DNA from: Roseibium sp. MMSF_3544
GTDB taxonomy: Bacteria > Pseudomonadota > Alphaproteobacteria > Rhizobiales > Stappiaceae
NCBI RefSeq assembly: GCF_030732845.1
Contig: NZ_JASHKA010000005.1
Coordinates: 62,001-126,000 of the forward strand
Direction: 5' to 3'
Length of the DNA: 64,000 bases
Part shown: positions 42,879 through 51,764 of the stretch, piece by piece
Layout: the number at the start of each line of letters is the position of its first letter
Numbering within the stretch: the first letter of the stretch is position 1
Made by a program: the position numbers and the translations under genes
The notes under the pieces: generated by a model
Seen by the model: the letters and a program-made list of their open reading frames with translations, nothing else
What the model was told of the DNA's origin: nothing
Database searches by the model: none

Positions 42879-44441
42879 ATGAAATTTGGGGAACTAACAG
42901 CTGGATCAATGAACCGTCGCAGGTTCTTGCAGACAACAGGCGCAGCCACGGTGCTGGCAAGCGGCGTCCTGTCGGGAACCGCGCAGGCCGCTCCCAAACG
43001 CGGCGGAGTTATCCGCGTCGCCAAGGGCCACGGCCAGACCACAGACACACTTAACCCGGGAACATGGGAAAACGGCTTCGTTATCGCCATGGCCTATGGC
43101 TATAACGGTTACCTGACCGGCGTTGCCCCCGATGGCTCGGTCGAGCCGCAACTTGCTGAAAGCTGGGAAGCCGATCCTGAAGCCAAGATCTGGCGCTTCA
43201 AAATGCGTCCTGGAATCACTTTCCATTCCGGCAAGGACGTGACCGCTGAAGACGTCATTGCTTCGATCAATTTCCACCTGGGTGAGGATTCGACCTCCGC
43301 TGCAAAACCGTTGCTGAGCTCTATCGAGAATATCAGCGCCGACGGTGGCGACGTGGTCTTCACGCTCTCGTCCGGTAGCGCGGACTTCCCGTTCACCTTC
43401 ACCGACTACCATCTGCCCATTCTTCCGGCCAAGGACGACTCCATCGACTGGCGATCCGGCGACGGTGCAGGTCCTTACAAGCTCAGCAATTTTGACCCGG
43501 GCGTCTCGGCGACACTTGCGCGCTTTGAAAACGACTGGGACAGCGAGCGTGGCTTCTTCGACGGTGTTGAACTGCTTTCCATCGTGGACCTTAACGCCCG
43601 CACGACGGCCCTGATCTCGGGCGATGTGCATGTGATTGACAAGCTGGACCTGAAAACGGTCGGTCTCATGGGCCGCCGTCCGGAGCTGACAATCCACTCG
43701 GTTGCCGGCAACCAGCACTACACATTCGCGATGTCCACCAACAAGGACCCGTACACCGACAAGAACGTGCGGCTTGCCCTGAAACACGCCGTCAACCGCC
43801 AGGAAATGGTCGACAAGATCCTGTTCGGCTATGGCGCGGTCGGCAATGACCACCCGATCGGGCAGGGTCAGCAGTTCTTCAACAGTGAGCTGGAGCAACG
43901 CACTTACGACCCCGACAAGGCCAAGTTCCACCTGAAGGAAGCTGGCATGGACAAGCTGTCCGTTGCCCTTTCGGCAGCAGATGCGGCCTTCCCGGGCGCG
44001 GTCGATGCCGCGGTGCTTTACCAGCAGTCGGCAGCCAATGCCGGCATCGACCTGGAAATCAAGCGGGTGCCGAACGACGGCTACTGGTCTGACGTCTGGA
44101 TGAAGGATCCGTTCTCTGCCGTTTACTGGGGCGGACGCCCGGTCGAAGACGCGATGTTCTCAACTGCCTATGCAGCAGGTGCTGCCTGGAACGACAGCTT
44201 CTGGGACAATGCAAGGTTCAACGAACTCCTGCTCGCAGCGCGCGCGGAACTCGACACCGACAAGCGCCGCACGATGTACTACGAAATGCAGGCCATCGTG
44301 AACGAAGACGGCGGCGTGATCATCCCGATGTTCGCCAACTACGTCTTTGCGACCGGCAAGGACATCGTGGTGAGCGACAGCATGGCGTCCAACTGGGATA
44401 TGGACGGCGAGCGCTGGATGGAACGTTGGTCCTTCGCTTAA
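42879..44441 (+). CDS. ABC transporter substrate-binding protein, family 5, Tat-exported
   Basis: A 520-residue DppA/OppA-like binding protein. The leader contains NRRRFLQTTGAATVLA, a twin-arginine signal, with cleavage near AQA/AP. The body has VEPQLAESWEADPEAKIWRFKMRPGITFHSGKDVTAEDVIAS, typical of family 5, and EMQAIVNEDGGVIIPMFANYVFA near the end. Family 5 binders carry peptides, nickel, opines or betaine-like compounds. The start at 42879 has a GGGGAGAA site. No permease or ATPase gene follows; a hairpin and a tRNA come next, so it must share a transporter encoded elsewhere. Confidence 0.9.
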   Translation: MKFGELTAGSMNRRRFLQTTGAATVLASGVLSGTAQAAPKRGGVIRVAKGHGQTTDTLNPGTWENGFVIAMAYGYNGYLTGVAPDGSVEPQLAESWEADPEAKIWRFKMRPGITFHSGKDVTAEDVIASINFHLGEDSTSAAKPLLSSIENISADGGDVVFTLSSGSADFPFTFTDYHLPILPAKDDSIDWRSGDGAGPYKLSNFDPGVSATLARFENDWDSERGFFDGVELLSIVDLNARTTALISGDVHVIDKLDLKTVGLMGRRPELTIHSVAGNQHYTFAMSTNKDPYTDKNVRLALKHAVNRQEMVDKILFGYGAVGNDHPIGQGQQFFNSELEQRTYDPDKAKFHLKEAGMDKLSVALSAADAAFPGAVDAAVLYQQSAANAGIDLEIKRVPNDGYWSDVWMKDPFSAVYWGGRPVEDAMFSTAYAAGAAWNDSFWDNARFNELLLAARAELDTDKRRTMYYEMQAIVNEDGGVIIPMFANYVFATGKDIVVSDSMASNWDMDGERWMERWSFA

Positions 44442-44451
44442 GGTAATATCC

Positions 44452-44479
44452 GGTGAGGGCGGGGTTCCTCGTCCTCACC
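44452..44479 (+). terminator. Hairpin after the substrate-binding protein gene
   Basis: GGTGAGG and CCTCACC form the base of a stem that can extend inward with GCGGGG/CCTCGT to about 13 bp (including two G-T pairs). It begins 11 nt after the stop codon. The following bases are not a clear T-run, so it may be a weak terminator or a 3'-end stabiliser. Confidence 0.6.
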
Positions 44480-44602
44480 ATTCCTGCATGAATACGTCAG
44501 CCGACAGCTGCACCCATAAGGCGATCAGCTGCATATCGCGCGCACGCACGAACGCTCCGGTTGCAGGCGTTTCCATTTAAGCATTTTGAATGAAGAGGTG
44601 GA

Positions 44603-44678
44603 TGGCTCCCCAGGCCGGACTCGAACCAGCGACCCAGCGATTAACAGTCGCTTGCTCTACCAACTGAGCTACTGGGGA
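44603..44678 (-). tRNA. tRNA-Asn (GTT anticodon)
   Basis: On the minus strand a 76-nt cloverleaf starts TCCCCAGTAGCTCAGTTGG, has the anticodon loop CTGTTAATC with GTT, a T-arm with GGTTCGAGTCC, and an acceptor end CTGGGGA-G followed by an encoded CCA. All four stems pair. No integrated element is seen at its 3' end. Confidence 0.97.
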
Positions 44679-45017
44679 TCACCACAAACAGGGCCGATGC
44701 ATCACCGCCCCGTCGATGGAGATGCGTATATCAAAGGCGTCATCCGTTTGCCAAGCCCCTGAGGGCGTTTTTTTCATCAAGCCGTCACTTTTTTGCCTGC
44801 TGTGTGGAAAAGCGTAAAGATAACAGGTTTCTAGAGACTGACGGCGGATTGGAAAACCAGGGTGAGGGCAGGCACCGTTTCTAAGTTCCGAGCGGGCCTT
44901 TCTGCCGTGGTTCGGCGCGCCAAGACGCACGATGTTGCGCTTTGGTGCGGCCAGCACTGGAATTCTCAGCCCGCGAGCGCGCTTGTCTCAAGCCAGATAA
45001 CGGTTTAGGAAGGATTC

Positions 45018-45202
45018 TGACGGTTCCGGAAAGGGTTATGCCCGATCCGGATGAAACGGGAATCCGGTGCCTGCGAAAAGCGGTAATCCGGAGCTGCCCC
45101 CGCAACTGTAAACGGCGAGCGAGCGCACACGAACCACTGGTCCTGAGTGACCGGGAAGGAGTGCCGGACGCATCGAGCCGTGAGCCAGGAGACCGGCCGT
45201 CA
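45018..45202 (+). promoter_or_regulatory. Cobalamin (B12) riboswitch
   Basis: The leader before cobU contains the conserved cobalamin-aptamer elements in order: GAAACGGGAATCCGGTGC near 45053, GCTGCCCCCGCAACTGTAAA near 45092, and the B12 box GAGCCAGGAGACCGGCC near 45182. Such aptamers bind adenosylcobalamin and shut off expression. It ends about 45 nt before the cobU start, so it probably controls the whole cobU-cobQ run. The exact 5' boundary is approximate. Confidence 0.95.
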
Positions 45203-45248
45203 CAAAAGCAACCCTTGACGCTGTCGGGTGGACGGCCGGGAGAAAGAT

Positions 45249-45800
45249 GTGAGTGAACACAAAGGGCCCCGGTCCACACTTGTTTTCGGCGGTGCACGAT
45301 CCGGCAAGAGCCGGTTTGCCGAAAAACTGGCCTTAAACTCCGGTCTTGAAAAAACCTACCTGGCGACAGGCCAGGCCTTCGACGCTGAAATGACAGAGCG
45401 CATTGCCGCGCATCGCCAGCAGCGCGGCGAAGGTTGGATGACGGTCGAAGAACCGATTGATGTTGCAGCTGTTCTTGAAAACGAATGCCAAGCCGGCCGT
45501 GTGGTTCTCGTCGATTGCCTGACGCTCTGGCTGTCCAATCTGACCTTTGCGGAGAAGGATATTGCCGTTGAGACGGCAAAGCTTTGCAGCACGGTATCGC
45601 AGCTTCAGGGTGCAGCCATTTTCGTTTCGAACGAAGTCGGCATGGGGATCGTGCCGGAGAACCGACTTTCAAGGTCGTTCCGCGATGCGCAGGGACGGCT
45701 CAATCAGGATATCGCAGAAGCTTGCAGCCAGGTTGTCTTTGTGGCCGCCGGTCTGCCCCTGCTTATGAAGCCCAACACACAACTGGACATAACGCTATGA
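45249..45800 (+). CDS. cobU: Adenosylcobinamide kinase / adenosylcobinamide-phosphate guanylyltransferase
   Basis: A 183-residue bifunctional enzyme of nucleotide-loop assembly that phosphorylates adenosylcobinamide and then adds GMP. The P-loop is GGARSGKSRFAE near residue 13, AHRQQRGEGWMTVEEP contains the guanylylated histidine region, VLVDCLTLWLSNL is the Walker B stretch, and FVSNEVGMGIVPENRLSRSFRD is diagnostic. I favour the GTG at 45249 (GGAGAAA upstream); an in-frame GTG at 45228 adds seven residues. It is first in the riboswitch-controlled operon and overlaps cobW (ATGA). Confidence 0.93.
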   Translation: MSEHKGPRSTLVFGGARSGKSRFAEKLALNSGLEKTYLATGQAFDAEMTERIAAHRQQRGEGWMTVEEPIDVAAVLENECQAGRVVLVDCLTLWLSNLTFAEKDIAVETAKLCSTVSQLQGAAIFVSNEVGMGIVPENRLSRSFRDAQGRLNQDIAEACSQVVFVAAGLPLLMKPNTQLDITL

Positions 45801-46927
45801 CAATCAACAGCTTCGCTCAGGGACAGAAAATTCCTGCGACAATCGTCACCGGCTTTCTGGGTGCGGGCAAGACGACGCTGATCCGCAATCTTTTACAGAA
45901 CGCAAATGGCAAGAAGATAGCGCTCATCGTCAACGAGTTCGGCGACATGGGGTTCGACGGGTCGCTGGTGAATGGCTGTGCTGACCCCGATTGTGCCGCT
46001 GAAGAAGTCGTGGAACTGACCAACGGCTGCATCTGCTGCACGGTTGCCGATGACTTTCTGCCGACCATGGAAATGCTGCTCTCCCGCGAAACGCCGCCGG
46101 AGCACATCGTGATCGAGACATCCGGCCTGGCGTTGCCCCAGCCGCTCGTGCGCGCCTTCTCCTGGCCGAGCGTCAAGACGAAAGTGACCGTCGACGGTGT
46201 CGTGACCGTGCTGGATGCGGCCGCGCTCGCCGAAGGCCGGATTGCGCTGGACGAGGCGGCGCTCGAAGCGCAGCGCGCGGCTGACGAGGCACTCGATCAC
46301 GAAAGCCCGGTGGAGGAATTGTTCCAGGACCAGCTGCGTTGTGCGGATCTGGTCGTGCTCAACAAGGCGGATCTCGTTGCCGGTGACGCATTGAAGTCCG
46401 TCGAGGAGCGGATTCAGGCCGAAGTCCGTCCGGCGGTTCATGTCGTTGCATCCGAAAAAGGCACGCTGCCGATCGAGGTGTTGCTCGGACGCGGGTCTGC
46501 AGCAGAAGACGACATGGCAGCGAGACACGAACACCACCATCACCACGACAATGACGAAGACGGTCACGATCATCATCACCACGATCACGATGATCATCAT
46601 GACCACCACCATGATCATCATCACGACCATCACCATCACGACGATTTCGAAAGTCACGTTCTGGATGTTCCGGCCTTCGACTCCCTCAAGACTGCGGAAA
46701 CAAATGTTCTCGAGGCGATGGCGTTGAAGGGAGTGCTCCGGATCAAGGGCGCTATTCAGATCAACGGCAAGGCGGCACCTGCCATGGTTCAGGCCGTTGG
46801 TCCACGTGTCGAAACCTGGTTTGCAGCAGGCGCGGAAAGCTCGGGCAGGCTGGTCGTGATTGGCTTGAAGGGCTTCGATCTTGAGGCGGTTCGCGCAGCC
46901 CTTGGGCGTGTCAGGGCGGCTGCCTGA
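45797..46927 (+). CDS. cobW: CobW GTP-binding metallochaperone-like protein with histidine-rich insert
   Basis: A 376-residue COG0523 GTPase linked to cobalt handling in aerobic cobalamin synthesis. The P-loop is GFLGAGKTT near residue 15, NEFGDMG follows, the metal motif CICC lies in TNGCICCTVADDF, VIETSGLALP is the switch II region, and VLNKADL is the guanine-specificity motif. A loop at about residues 240-285 contains roughly 24 histidines within 43 residues, interspersed with aspartate, which should bind divalent metal. A CobW C-terminal domain follows. The gene start overlaps the cobU stop; an open frame upstream of it is shadow. Confidence 0.93.
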   Translation: MTINSFAQGQKIPATIVTGFLGAGKTTLIRNLLQNANGKKIALIVNEFGDMGFDGSLVNGCADPDCAAEEVVELTNGCICCTVADDFLPTMEMLLSRETPPEHIVIETSGLALPQPLVRAFSWPSVKTKVTVDGVVTVLDAAALAEGRIALDEAALEAQRAADEALDHESPVEELFQDQLRCADLVVLNKADLVAGDALKSVEERIQAEVRPAVHVVASEKGTLPIEVLLGRGSAAEDDMAARHEHHHHHDNDEDGHDHHHHDHDDHHDHHHDHHHDHHHHDDFESHVLDVPAFDSLKTAETNVLEAMALKGVLRIKGAIQINGKAAPAMVQAVGPRVETWFAAGAESSGRLVVIGLKGFDLEAVRAALGRVRAAA

Positions 46928-47000
46928 TTGCTGAGCGAAAGTAGGCAAGCGGCCCTCAAACGGATAGCCGTTCGAAAGACAAGAAACAGAAGACGTAACG

Positions 47001-50000
47001 ATGCACATACTCGCCAGCCAGACCCGCCGGATCGACGATGGAGGAGACGCCGTCGATCTGGGGCAGGGGCCAGCAGATATCCTGTTCCTGTCCGCGGCTG
47101 ACACCGAACTCGGCAGTTTTTCGGCGGCGCATGCCGGGCTTGGATCGGACCGCTCGAGCCTGCGGCTTGCGAACCTGATGGCGCTTTCGCATCCCTATTC
47201 GGTTGATCTTTATGCTGAGCAGACCGTGCGCGGTTCCAGGCTGGTCATTCTGCGTATTCTTGGCGGCGTTGAATACTGGCGCTACGGCCTGGAACGCATC
47301 GAAGAGGAAGTGCGCGCATGCGGCATCGATCTCATCGTCGTTCCCGGAGACGACAAGTGGGATGATGCGCTGACCGGCAGGTCGACGCGATCGGTTGACG
47401 AGGTTCACAGGTTCTGGCGGTACTGCGTTGAGGGCGGGGCTGCAAACTACGCCAATGCGCTGCGTTTTGCCGCCCACCTGATCGGGATTGGCGAGGAACC
47501 GGCGCATCCTGTTCCGTTGCCGCGTGCTGGACTGTACTCCAAAGATCAAGCCACGCCTGACTTGGAAACGCTCAGGGCAACCTGGAAGGATCCGACCCGG
47601 CCGGTCGCCGCCATCACCTTCTATCGCGCGTTGGTACAAGGGGCGCAGACCGCACCTGTCGATGCGCTGATCGACGCACTCGACCGTTCGGGCATCAACG
47701 CATTGCCTGTCTTTGTCTCGAGCCTAAAGGAAGCCGAGTCCGTCGCCATTCTGCAAAGCCTGTTTGACGGGTGCGAGCCGGATGTTGTCTTGAACGGCAC
47801 CGCTTTTGCCGTCTCCCAAGCTGGTAGGGCGCATCAGTCGACACCTCTCGACAGGATTGGGAAGCCAGTCCTGCAAGTGGTCTTTTCGTCGTCATCGAAA
47901 GAAGGCTGGCAAGAGAGCGACCAGGGCCTTTCCATCCGCGACCTGGCAATGCATGTCGTCCTGCCTGAAATTGACGGCCGCATCCTGACGCGCGCGGTTT
48001 CATTCAAGGAAGAGGGCGTATTTGACGAAGCAACCCAGTCGACCCCGGTTCGCTTTACGCCCGTTGCCGACCGCATCGAGTTCGTCGCCGATCTTGCTGC
48101 AAACTGGGCAAGGCTCGGCAAATGTCCTGCCCGTGACAAGAAGACGGCTTTGATCCTGGCAAACTATCCGAACAAGGACGGGCGCCTTGCCAATGGTGTC
48201 GGGCTCGATACACCCGCTTCCTGCGTGGCCCTGCTGGACGCGATGCGGACGGAGGGGTTCAACACAGGCGAAGCGCCGGGATGTTCAGCCGCCCTGATGG
48301 ATGTTCTGACCTCTGGTGTGACCAATGCGCTCGACGGGCGTGCCAGCAAAGCGATTTTCGAAACGCTGCCGCTGGTCGATTATCATCGGTTTTTCAAAGT
48401 GTTGCCGGTTTCCGTCAAAACGGCTGTCATGGATCGCTGGGGCAACCCAGAAGAGGATCCGCATCTGGCTGACGGGAAATTCCAGCTGGCATTGCACAGG
48501 TTCGGCAACCAGGTGGTCGGCATTCAGCCCGCGCGCGGCTACAACATTGATCCGAAAGACACCTACCACGATCCGGATCTCGTGCCGCCGCACCACTATT
48601 TCGCGTTCTATATCTGGCTGCGCGAAAGTTTTGGAGCCGATGCGATTGTCCATCTGGGAAAACACGGCAATCTGGAATGGCTGCCGGGCAAGGCCCTGGC
48701 CTTGTCGCAGGACTGTTTCCCGGAAGCGGTTCTTGGACCGGTTCCGAACATCTATCCGTTTATCGTCAACGACCCTGGCGAGGGTGCACAGGCCAAGCGC
48801 CGGACCTCTGCCGTCATCGTCGATCACCTGACACCACCCCTGACGCGCGCCGAAAGCCATGGTGTTGCAGAAGAGCTGGAAACCCTGCTTGATGAATACT
48901 ATCTCGCCAGCGGCGTTGATCCGCGACGTTTGAAGGCGCTCACCCGCGACATTCTCGATGCCGCCACCCGCCATGGCCTCGACAAGGATATCGGTCTTGA
49001 TGAGACCATGGACGAGGACACGAGACTGGCGCGTTTGGATGCGCATCTGTGCGATCTCAAGGAGCTCCAGATCCGAAGTGGCCTCCACATTCTTGGCCAA
49101 AGCCCTAATGGTGATCAGCTGACGGATCTTCTTGCAGCGCTCGCCCGTGTGCCGCGCGGCAAGGAAGGCCATCAGATCAGCTTGCAGCGCGCGCTTGCAC
49201 GCGATCTGTCCTTGCACGATTTCGATCCGCTCGATTGTAATTTTTCCGATAGCTGGACCGGACCAAAACCGGATGTTCTCAAACATGTCTCAGATGCGCC
49301 CTGGCGCTCCAACGGGGACACTGTTGAACGGATCGAGCTGCTTTCCCGCGACCTGATTTCAGGCGAAGCGGTTCCGGAACAAGACTGGCTGGAAACCCGG
49401 GCCGTCCTTGAAGAAACAAACGGATCGCTGCGCAGATCGGTGGTCACGTCTGGTGATGCTGAAACCGTTGCCGTGCTCACGGCGTTGCGCGGAGGATTTG
49501 TTGAGCCAGGTCCTTCCGGTGCTCCGTCGCGCGGCCGCCCAGATGTCCTACCGACCGGAAAGAATTTTTACTCTGTCGACGTACGTGCGGTTCCGACCGA
49601 GACCGCCTGGCGGCTTGGCTGGCAGTCGGCGGGATTGGTAGCGGAGCGATACTTTCAGGAAGAAGGCGAGTGGCCGCAATCGCTCGTGCTCACATGCTGG
49701 GGAACGGCCAACATGCGCACCGGTGGCGACGACGTCGCCCAGGCGATGGCACTGATTGGTGCCAAACCCGTTTGGGAGCAAGGGTCGGGCAGGGTGACCG
49801 GCTTTGAGGTTCTGAAACTGTCGGAACTCGGACGGCCACGCATCGATGTCACCTTGAGGGTCTCGGGGTTCTTCCGGGACGCGTTTCCGCACCAGATGGA
49901 TATTTTCGACAGTGCGGTCCGCGCAATCGGGGCTCTTGGCGAACCGGCGGACGCCAATCCGATCGCCTTGCGCATGAAATCCGAAGCGCGGCGCCTTGAG

Positions 50001-50759
50001 AGCGAGGGGGTGGCCGCCGACGATGCTGTGCGCCGCGCGGGTTACCGTGTCTTCGGCTCGAAACCCGGCGCTTACGGCGCCGGACTTCAGGCGCTGATCG
50101 ACGAGGGCATCTGGGAAGAGCGCGGCGATTTTGCCGACGCCTTTCTGACCTGGGGCGGATACGCCTATGGCGGCGGCGTATCGGGCAACAGTGCGCGGGG
50201 AGAGCTTGAGCAGCGCCTGACGTCGGTTGATGCAGTCCTGCACAATCAGGACAACCGCGAACACGATCTTTTGGACAGCGACGATTACTACCAGTTCGAG
50301 GGCGGTCTGGCGGCATCGGTTGAAGCGCTGAAAGGCGAAGCCCCGAAGATCTACCACAATGATCACTCGCGCCCCGAACGCCCAGTCATCCGGTCGCTTT
50401 CGGAGGAAATCGGCCGTGTTGTACGCGGGCGTGCGGCCAACCCCAAATGGATCAGCGGGGTCATGCGCCACGGTTACAAGGGCGCCTTCGAAATGGTGGC
50501 AACGCTCGACTACCTCTTTGCCTTTTCCGCCACGACCAGCGCAGTCGGTGACCATCACTTCGACCAGCTGTATGATGCCTATCTCAACAATGAAGATGTG
50601 CGCGAGTTCCTGCAATCAGCCAATCCTGCAGGCTATAGCGAGATGCTCACACGTTTTCAGGAAGCAATCGATCGAGGCCTCTGGACGCCGAGGCGCAATT
50701 CGACCCATTCTGATTTGAAAGAAATGAAACTCACATTCGAGGGGACCGCTGCGCCGTGA
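47001..50759 (+). CDS. cobN: Cobaltochelatase large subunit CobN
   Basis: A 1252-residue subunit of the aerobic cobaltochelatase that inserts cobalt into hydrogenobyrinic acid a,c-diamide. VHLGKHGNLEWLPGKALALS, PNIYPFIVNDPGEGAQAKRRTSAVIVDHLTPPLTRA and RVSGFFRDAFPHQMDIFDSAVRAIG are strongly conserved CobN/ChlH blocks, and length is normal for the family (about 1250-1280). The CobS and CobT ATPase partners are not in this window and are usually encoded apart. CobW just upstream may supply cobalt. Its stop overlaps the cobO start. Confidence 0.97.
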   Translation: MHILASQTRRIDDGGDAVDLGQGPADILFLSAADTELGSFSAAHAGLGSDRSSLRLANLMALSHPYSVDLYAEQTVRGSRLVILRILGGVEYWRYGLERIEEEVRACGIDLIVVPGDDKWDDALTGRSTRSVDEVHRFWRYCVEGGAANYANALRFAAHLIGIGEEPAHPVPLPRAGLYSKDQATPDLETLRATWKDPTRPVAAITFYRALVQGAQTAPVDALIDALDRSGINALPVFVSSLKEAESVAILQSLFDGCEPDVVLNGTAFAVSQAGRAHQSTPLDRIGKPVLQVVFSSSSKEGWQESDQGLSIRDLAMHVVLPEIDGRILTRAVSFKEEGVFDEATQSTPVRFTPVADRIEFVADLAANWARLGKCPARDKKTALILANYPNKDGRLANGVGLDTPASCVALLDAMRTEGFNTGEAPGCSAALMDVLTSGVTNALDGRASKAIFETLPLVDYHRFFKVLPVSVKTAVMDRWGNPEEDPHLADGKFQLALHRFGNQVVGIQPARGYNIDPKDTYHDPDLVPPHHYFAFYIWLRESFGADAIVHLGKHGNLEWLPGKALALSQDCFPEAVLGPVPNIYPFIVNDPGEGAQAKRRTSAVIVDHLTPPLTRAESHGVAEELETLLDEYYLASGVDPRRLKALTRDILDAATRHGLDKDIGLDETMDEDTRLARLDAHLCDLKELQIRSGLHILGQSPNGDQLTDLLAALARVPRGKEGHQISLQRALARDLSLHDFDPLDCNFSDSWTGPKPDVLKHVSDAPWRSNGDTVERIELLSRDLISGEAVPEQDWLETRAVLEETNGSLRRSVVTSGDAETVAVLTALRGGFVEPGPSGAPSRGRPDVLPTGKNFYSVDVRAVPTETAWRLGWQSAGLVAERYFQEEGEWPQSLVLTCWGTANMRTGGDDVAQAMALIGAKPVWEQGSGRVTGFEVLKLSELGRPRIDVTLRVSGFFRDAFPHQMDIFDSAVRAIGALGEPADANPIALRMKSEARRLESEGVAADDAVRRAGYRVFGSKPGAYGAGLQALIDEGIWEERGDFADAFLTWGGYAYGGGVSGNSARGELEQRLTSVDAVLHNQDNREHDLLDSDDYYQFEGGLAASVEALKGEAPKIYHNDHSRPERPVIRSLSEEIGRVVRGRAANPKWISGVMRHGYKGAFEMVATLDYLFAFSATTSAVGDHHFDQLYDAYLNNEDVREFLQSANPAGYSEMLTRFQEAIDRGLWTPRRNSTHSDLKEMKLTFEGTAAP

Positions 50760-51394
50760 CCGCCGACAAAGACAAGCCCGAGCTGAGCGAAGAAGAGCTG
50801 AATGCCCGCCATGCGGAAAAGATGCGCAAGAAGAAAGCCGCGCGCGACAAGATCATGGCGACCAAGACCATCGAGAAGGGTCTGCTGATTGTTCATACCG
50901 GCAAGGGCAAGGGAAAGTCGACGGCCGGATTCGGAATGGTGTTCCGCTCGCTTGGCCATGGGCACAAGGTTGGCGTCGTTCAGTTCGTAAAGGGCCGTAT
51001 CGAGACCGGCGAACGCATGGCGCTGGAACGCTTCTCCGATCTTGTGACGATCAAGCGGATGGGCGAGGGTTTCACCTGGGAAACCCAGGACCGGCAACGC
51101 GATATCGACGCAGCCGAACAGGCCTGGGAAGCGGCCAAGGAGATGATCCTGTCGGGCGACTACCGTCTGATCTTGTGCGACGAACTCAACATCGTGCTTC
51201 GTTACGACTACATCGACATTGCCAAGGTGGTCGAGTTTTTGAAGAACGAGAAGCCGAACGACGTTCACGTGGTCATAACAGGCCGCAATGCCAAGGACGA
51301 ACTCATCGATATCGCCGATCTCGTCACCGACATGACGCAGGTCAAGCATCCATTCCGGTCCGGCGTGAAGCCGCAGGAAGGCATTGAGTTTTAA
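50756..51394 (+). CDS. cobO: Cob(I)yrinic acid a,c-diamide adenosyltransferase
   Basis: A 212-residue CobA/CobO-type adenosyltransferase that attaches the 5'-deoxyadenosyl group to cobalt. The P-loop IVHTGKGKGKSTAGFGMVFRSLGHG lies near residues 42-66, followed by VVQFVKGRIETGER, LCDELNIVLRYDY and VVITGRNAKDELIDIADLVTDM. The first 40 residues are a charged helical arm typical of CobO. The assigned GTG overlaps the cobN stop (GTGA), a junction type that recurs in this window. Confidence 0.95.
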   Translation: MTADKDKPELSEEELNARHAEKMRKKKAARDKIMATKTIEKGLLIVHTGKGKGKSTAGFGMVFRSLGHGHKVGVVQFVKGRIETGERMALERFSDLVTIKRMGEGFTWETQDRQRDIDAAEQAWEAAKEMILSGDYRLILCDELNIVLRYDYIDIAKVVEFLKNEKPNDVHVVITGRNAKDELIDIADLVTDMTQVKHPFRSGVKPQEGIEF

Positions 51395-51455
51395 GCCCAA
51401 AAACTAAAGTGTCTCCGCTTCGAATTGTGGGTAGAGCCAAGGGAGCCAAGCGGCA

Positions 51456-51764
51456 ATGAGCAAACTCTTCGACAATGCCGCACGGTCCGCATCGCCGGCA
51501 CATGAGGAACTGGTTCGAAAATACGAACTCTACAGGACGGTGGTGGAGTTTTTGGCGGCACTGACCTTCGTTATTGGCAGCATTTTCTTTTTCTACCCGA
51601 GTCTTGAGTTTTCCGGCACGTGGCTTTTTTTGATCGGCTCGATCCTGTTCGCCGTGCGGCCGACGATACGGCTGTTGCTCGAATTGCAGCTGGCAAACCT
51701 GCCGGTGCCGACTGAATTCCGCCCCTATGGTGCTGCAAAGCTCACTGAAGACGGCGATAGATGA
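51456..51764 (+). CDS. YrhK-like small membrane protein
   Basis: A 102-residue protein with two hydrophobic helices (about 33-49 and 54-76): [44 protein letters not shown]. This is the YrhK-domain pattern, of unknown function. It is placed between cobO and cobQ, and its stop overlaps the cobQ start (ATGA), so it is part of the cobalamin operon. A link to cobalt uptake or to membrane attachment of corrinoid enzymes is possible but not shown. Confidence 0.8.
   Translation: MSKLFDNAARSASPAHEELVRKYELYRTVVEFLAALTFVIGSIFFFYPSLEFSGTWLFLIGSILFAVRPTIRLLLELQLANLPVPTEFRPYGAAKLTEDGDR

Noticed and set aside
44603..44678. tRNA-Asn as the attachment site of an integrated element
   Set aside because: No integrase, direct repeat of the tRNA 3' end or foreign-looking gene block was seen on either side.
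46530..46655. CAC/CAT/GAC repeats as a possible CRISPR or microsatellite array
   Set aside because: They are in-frame codons for the His/Asp loop of CobW, with irregular units and no spacers.
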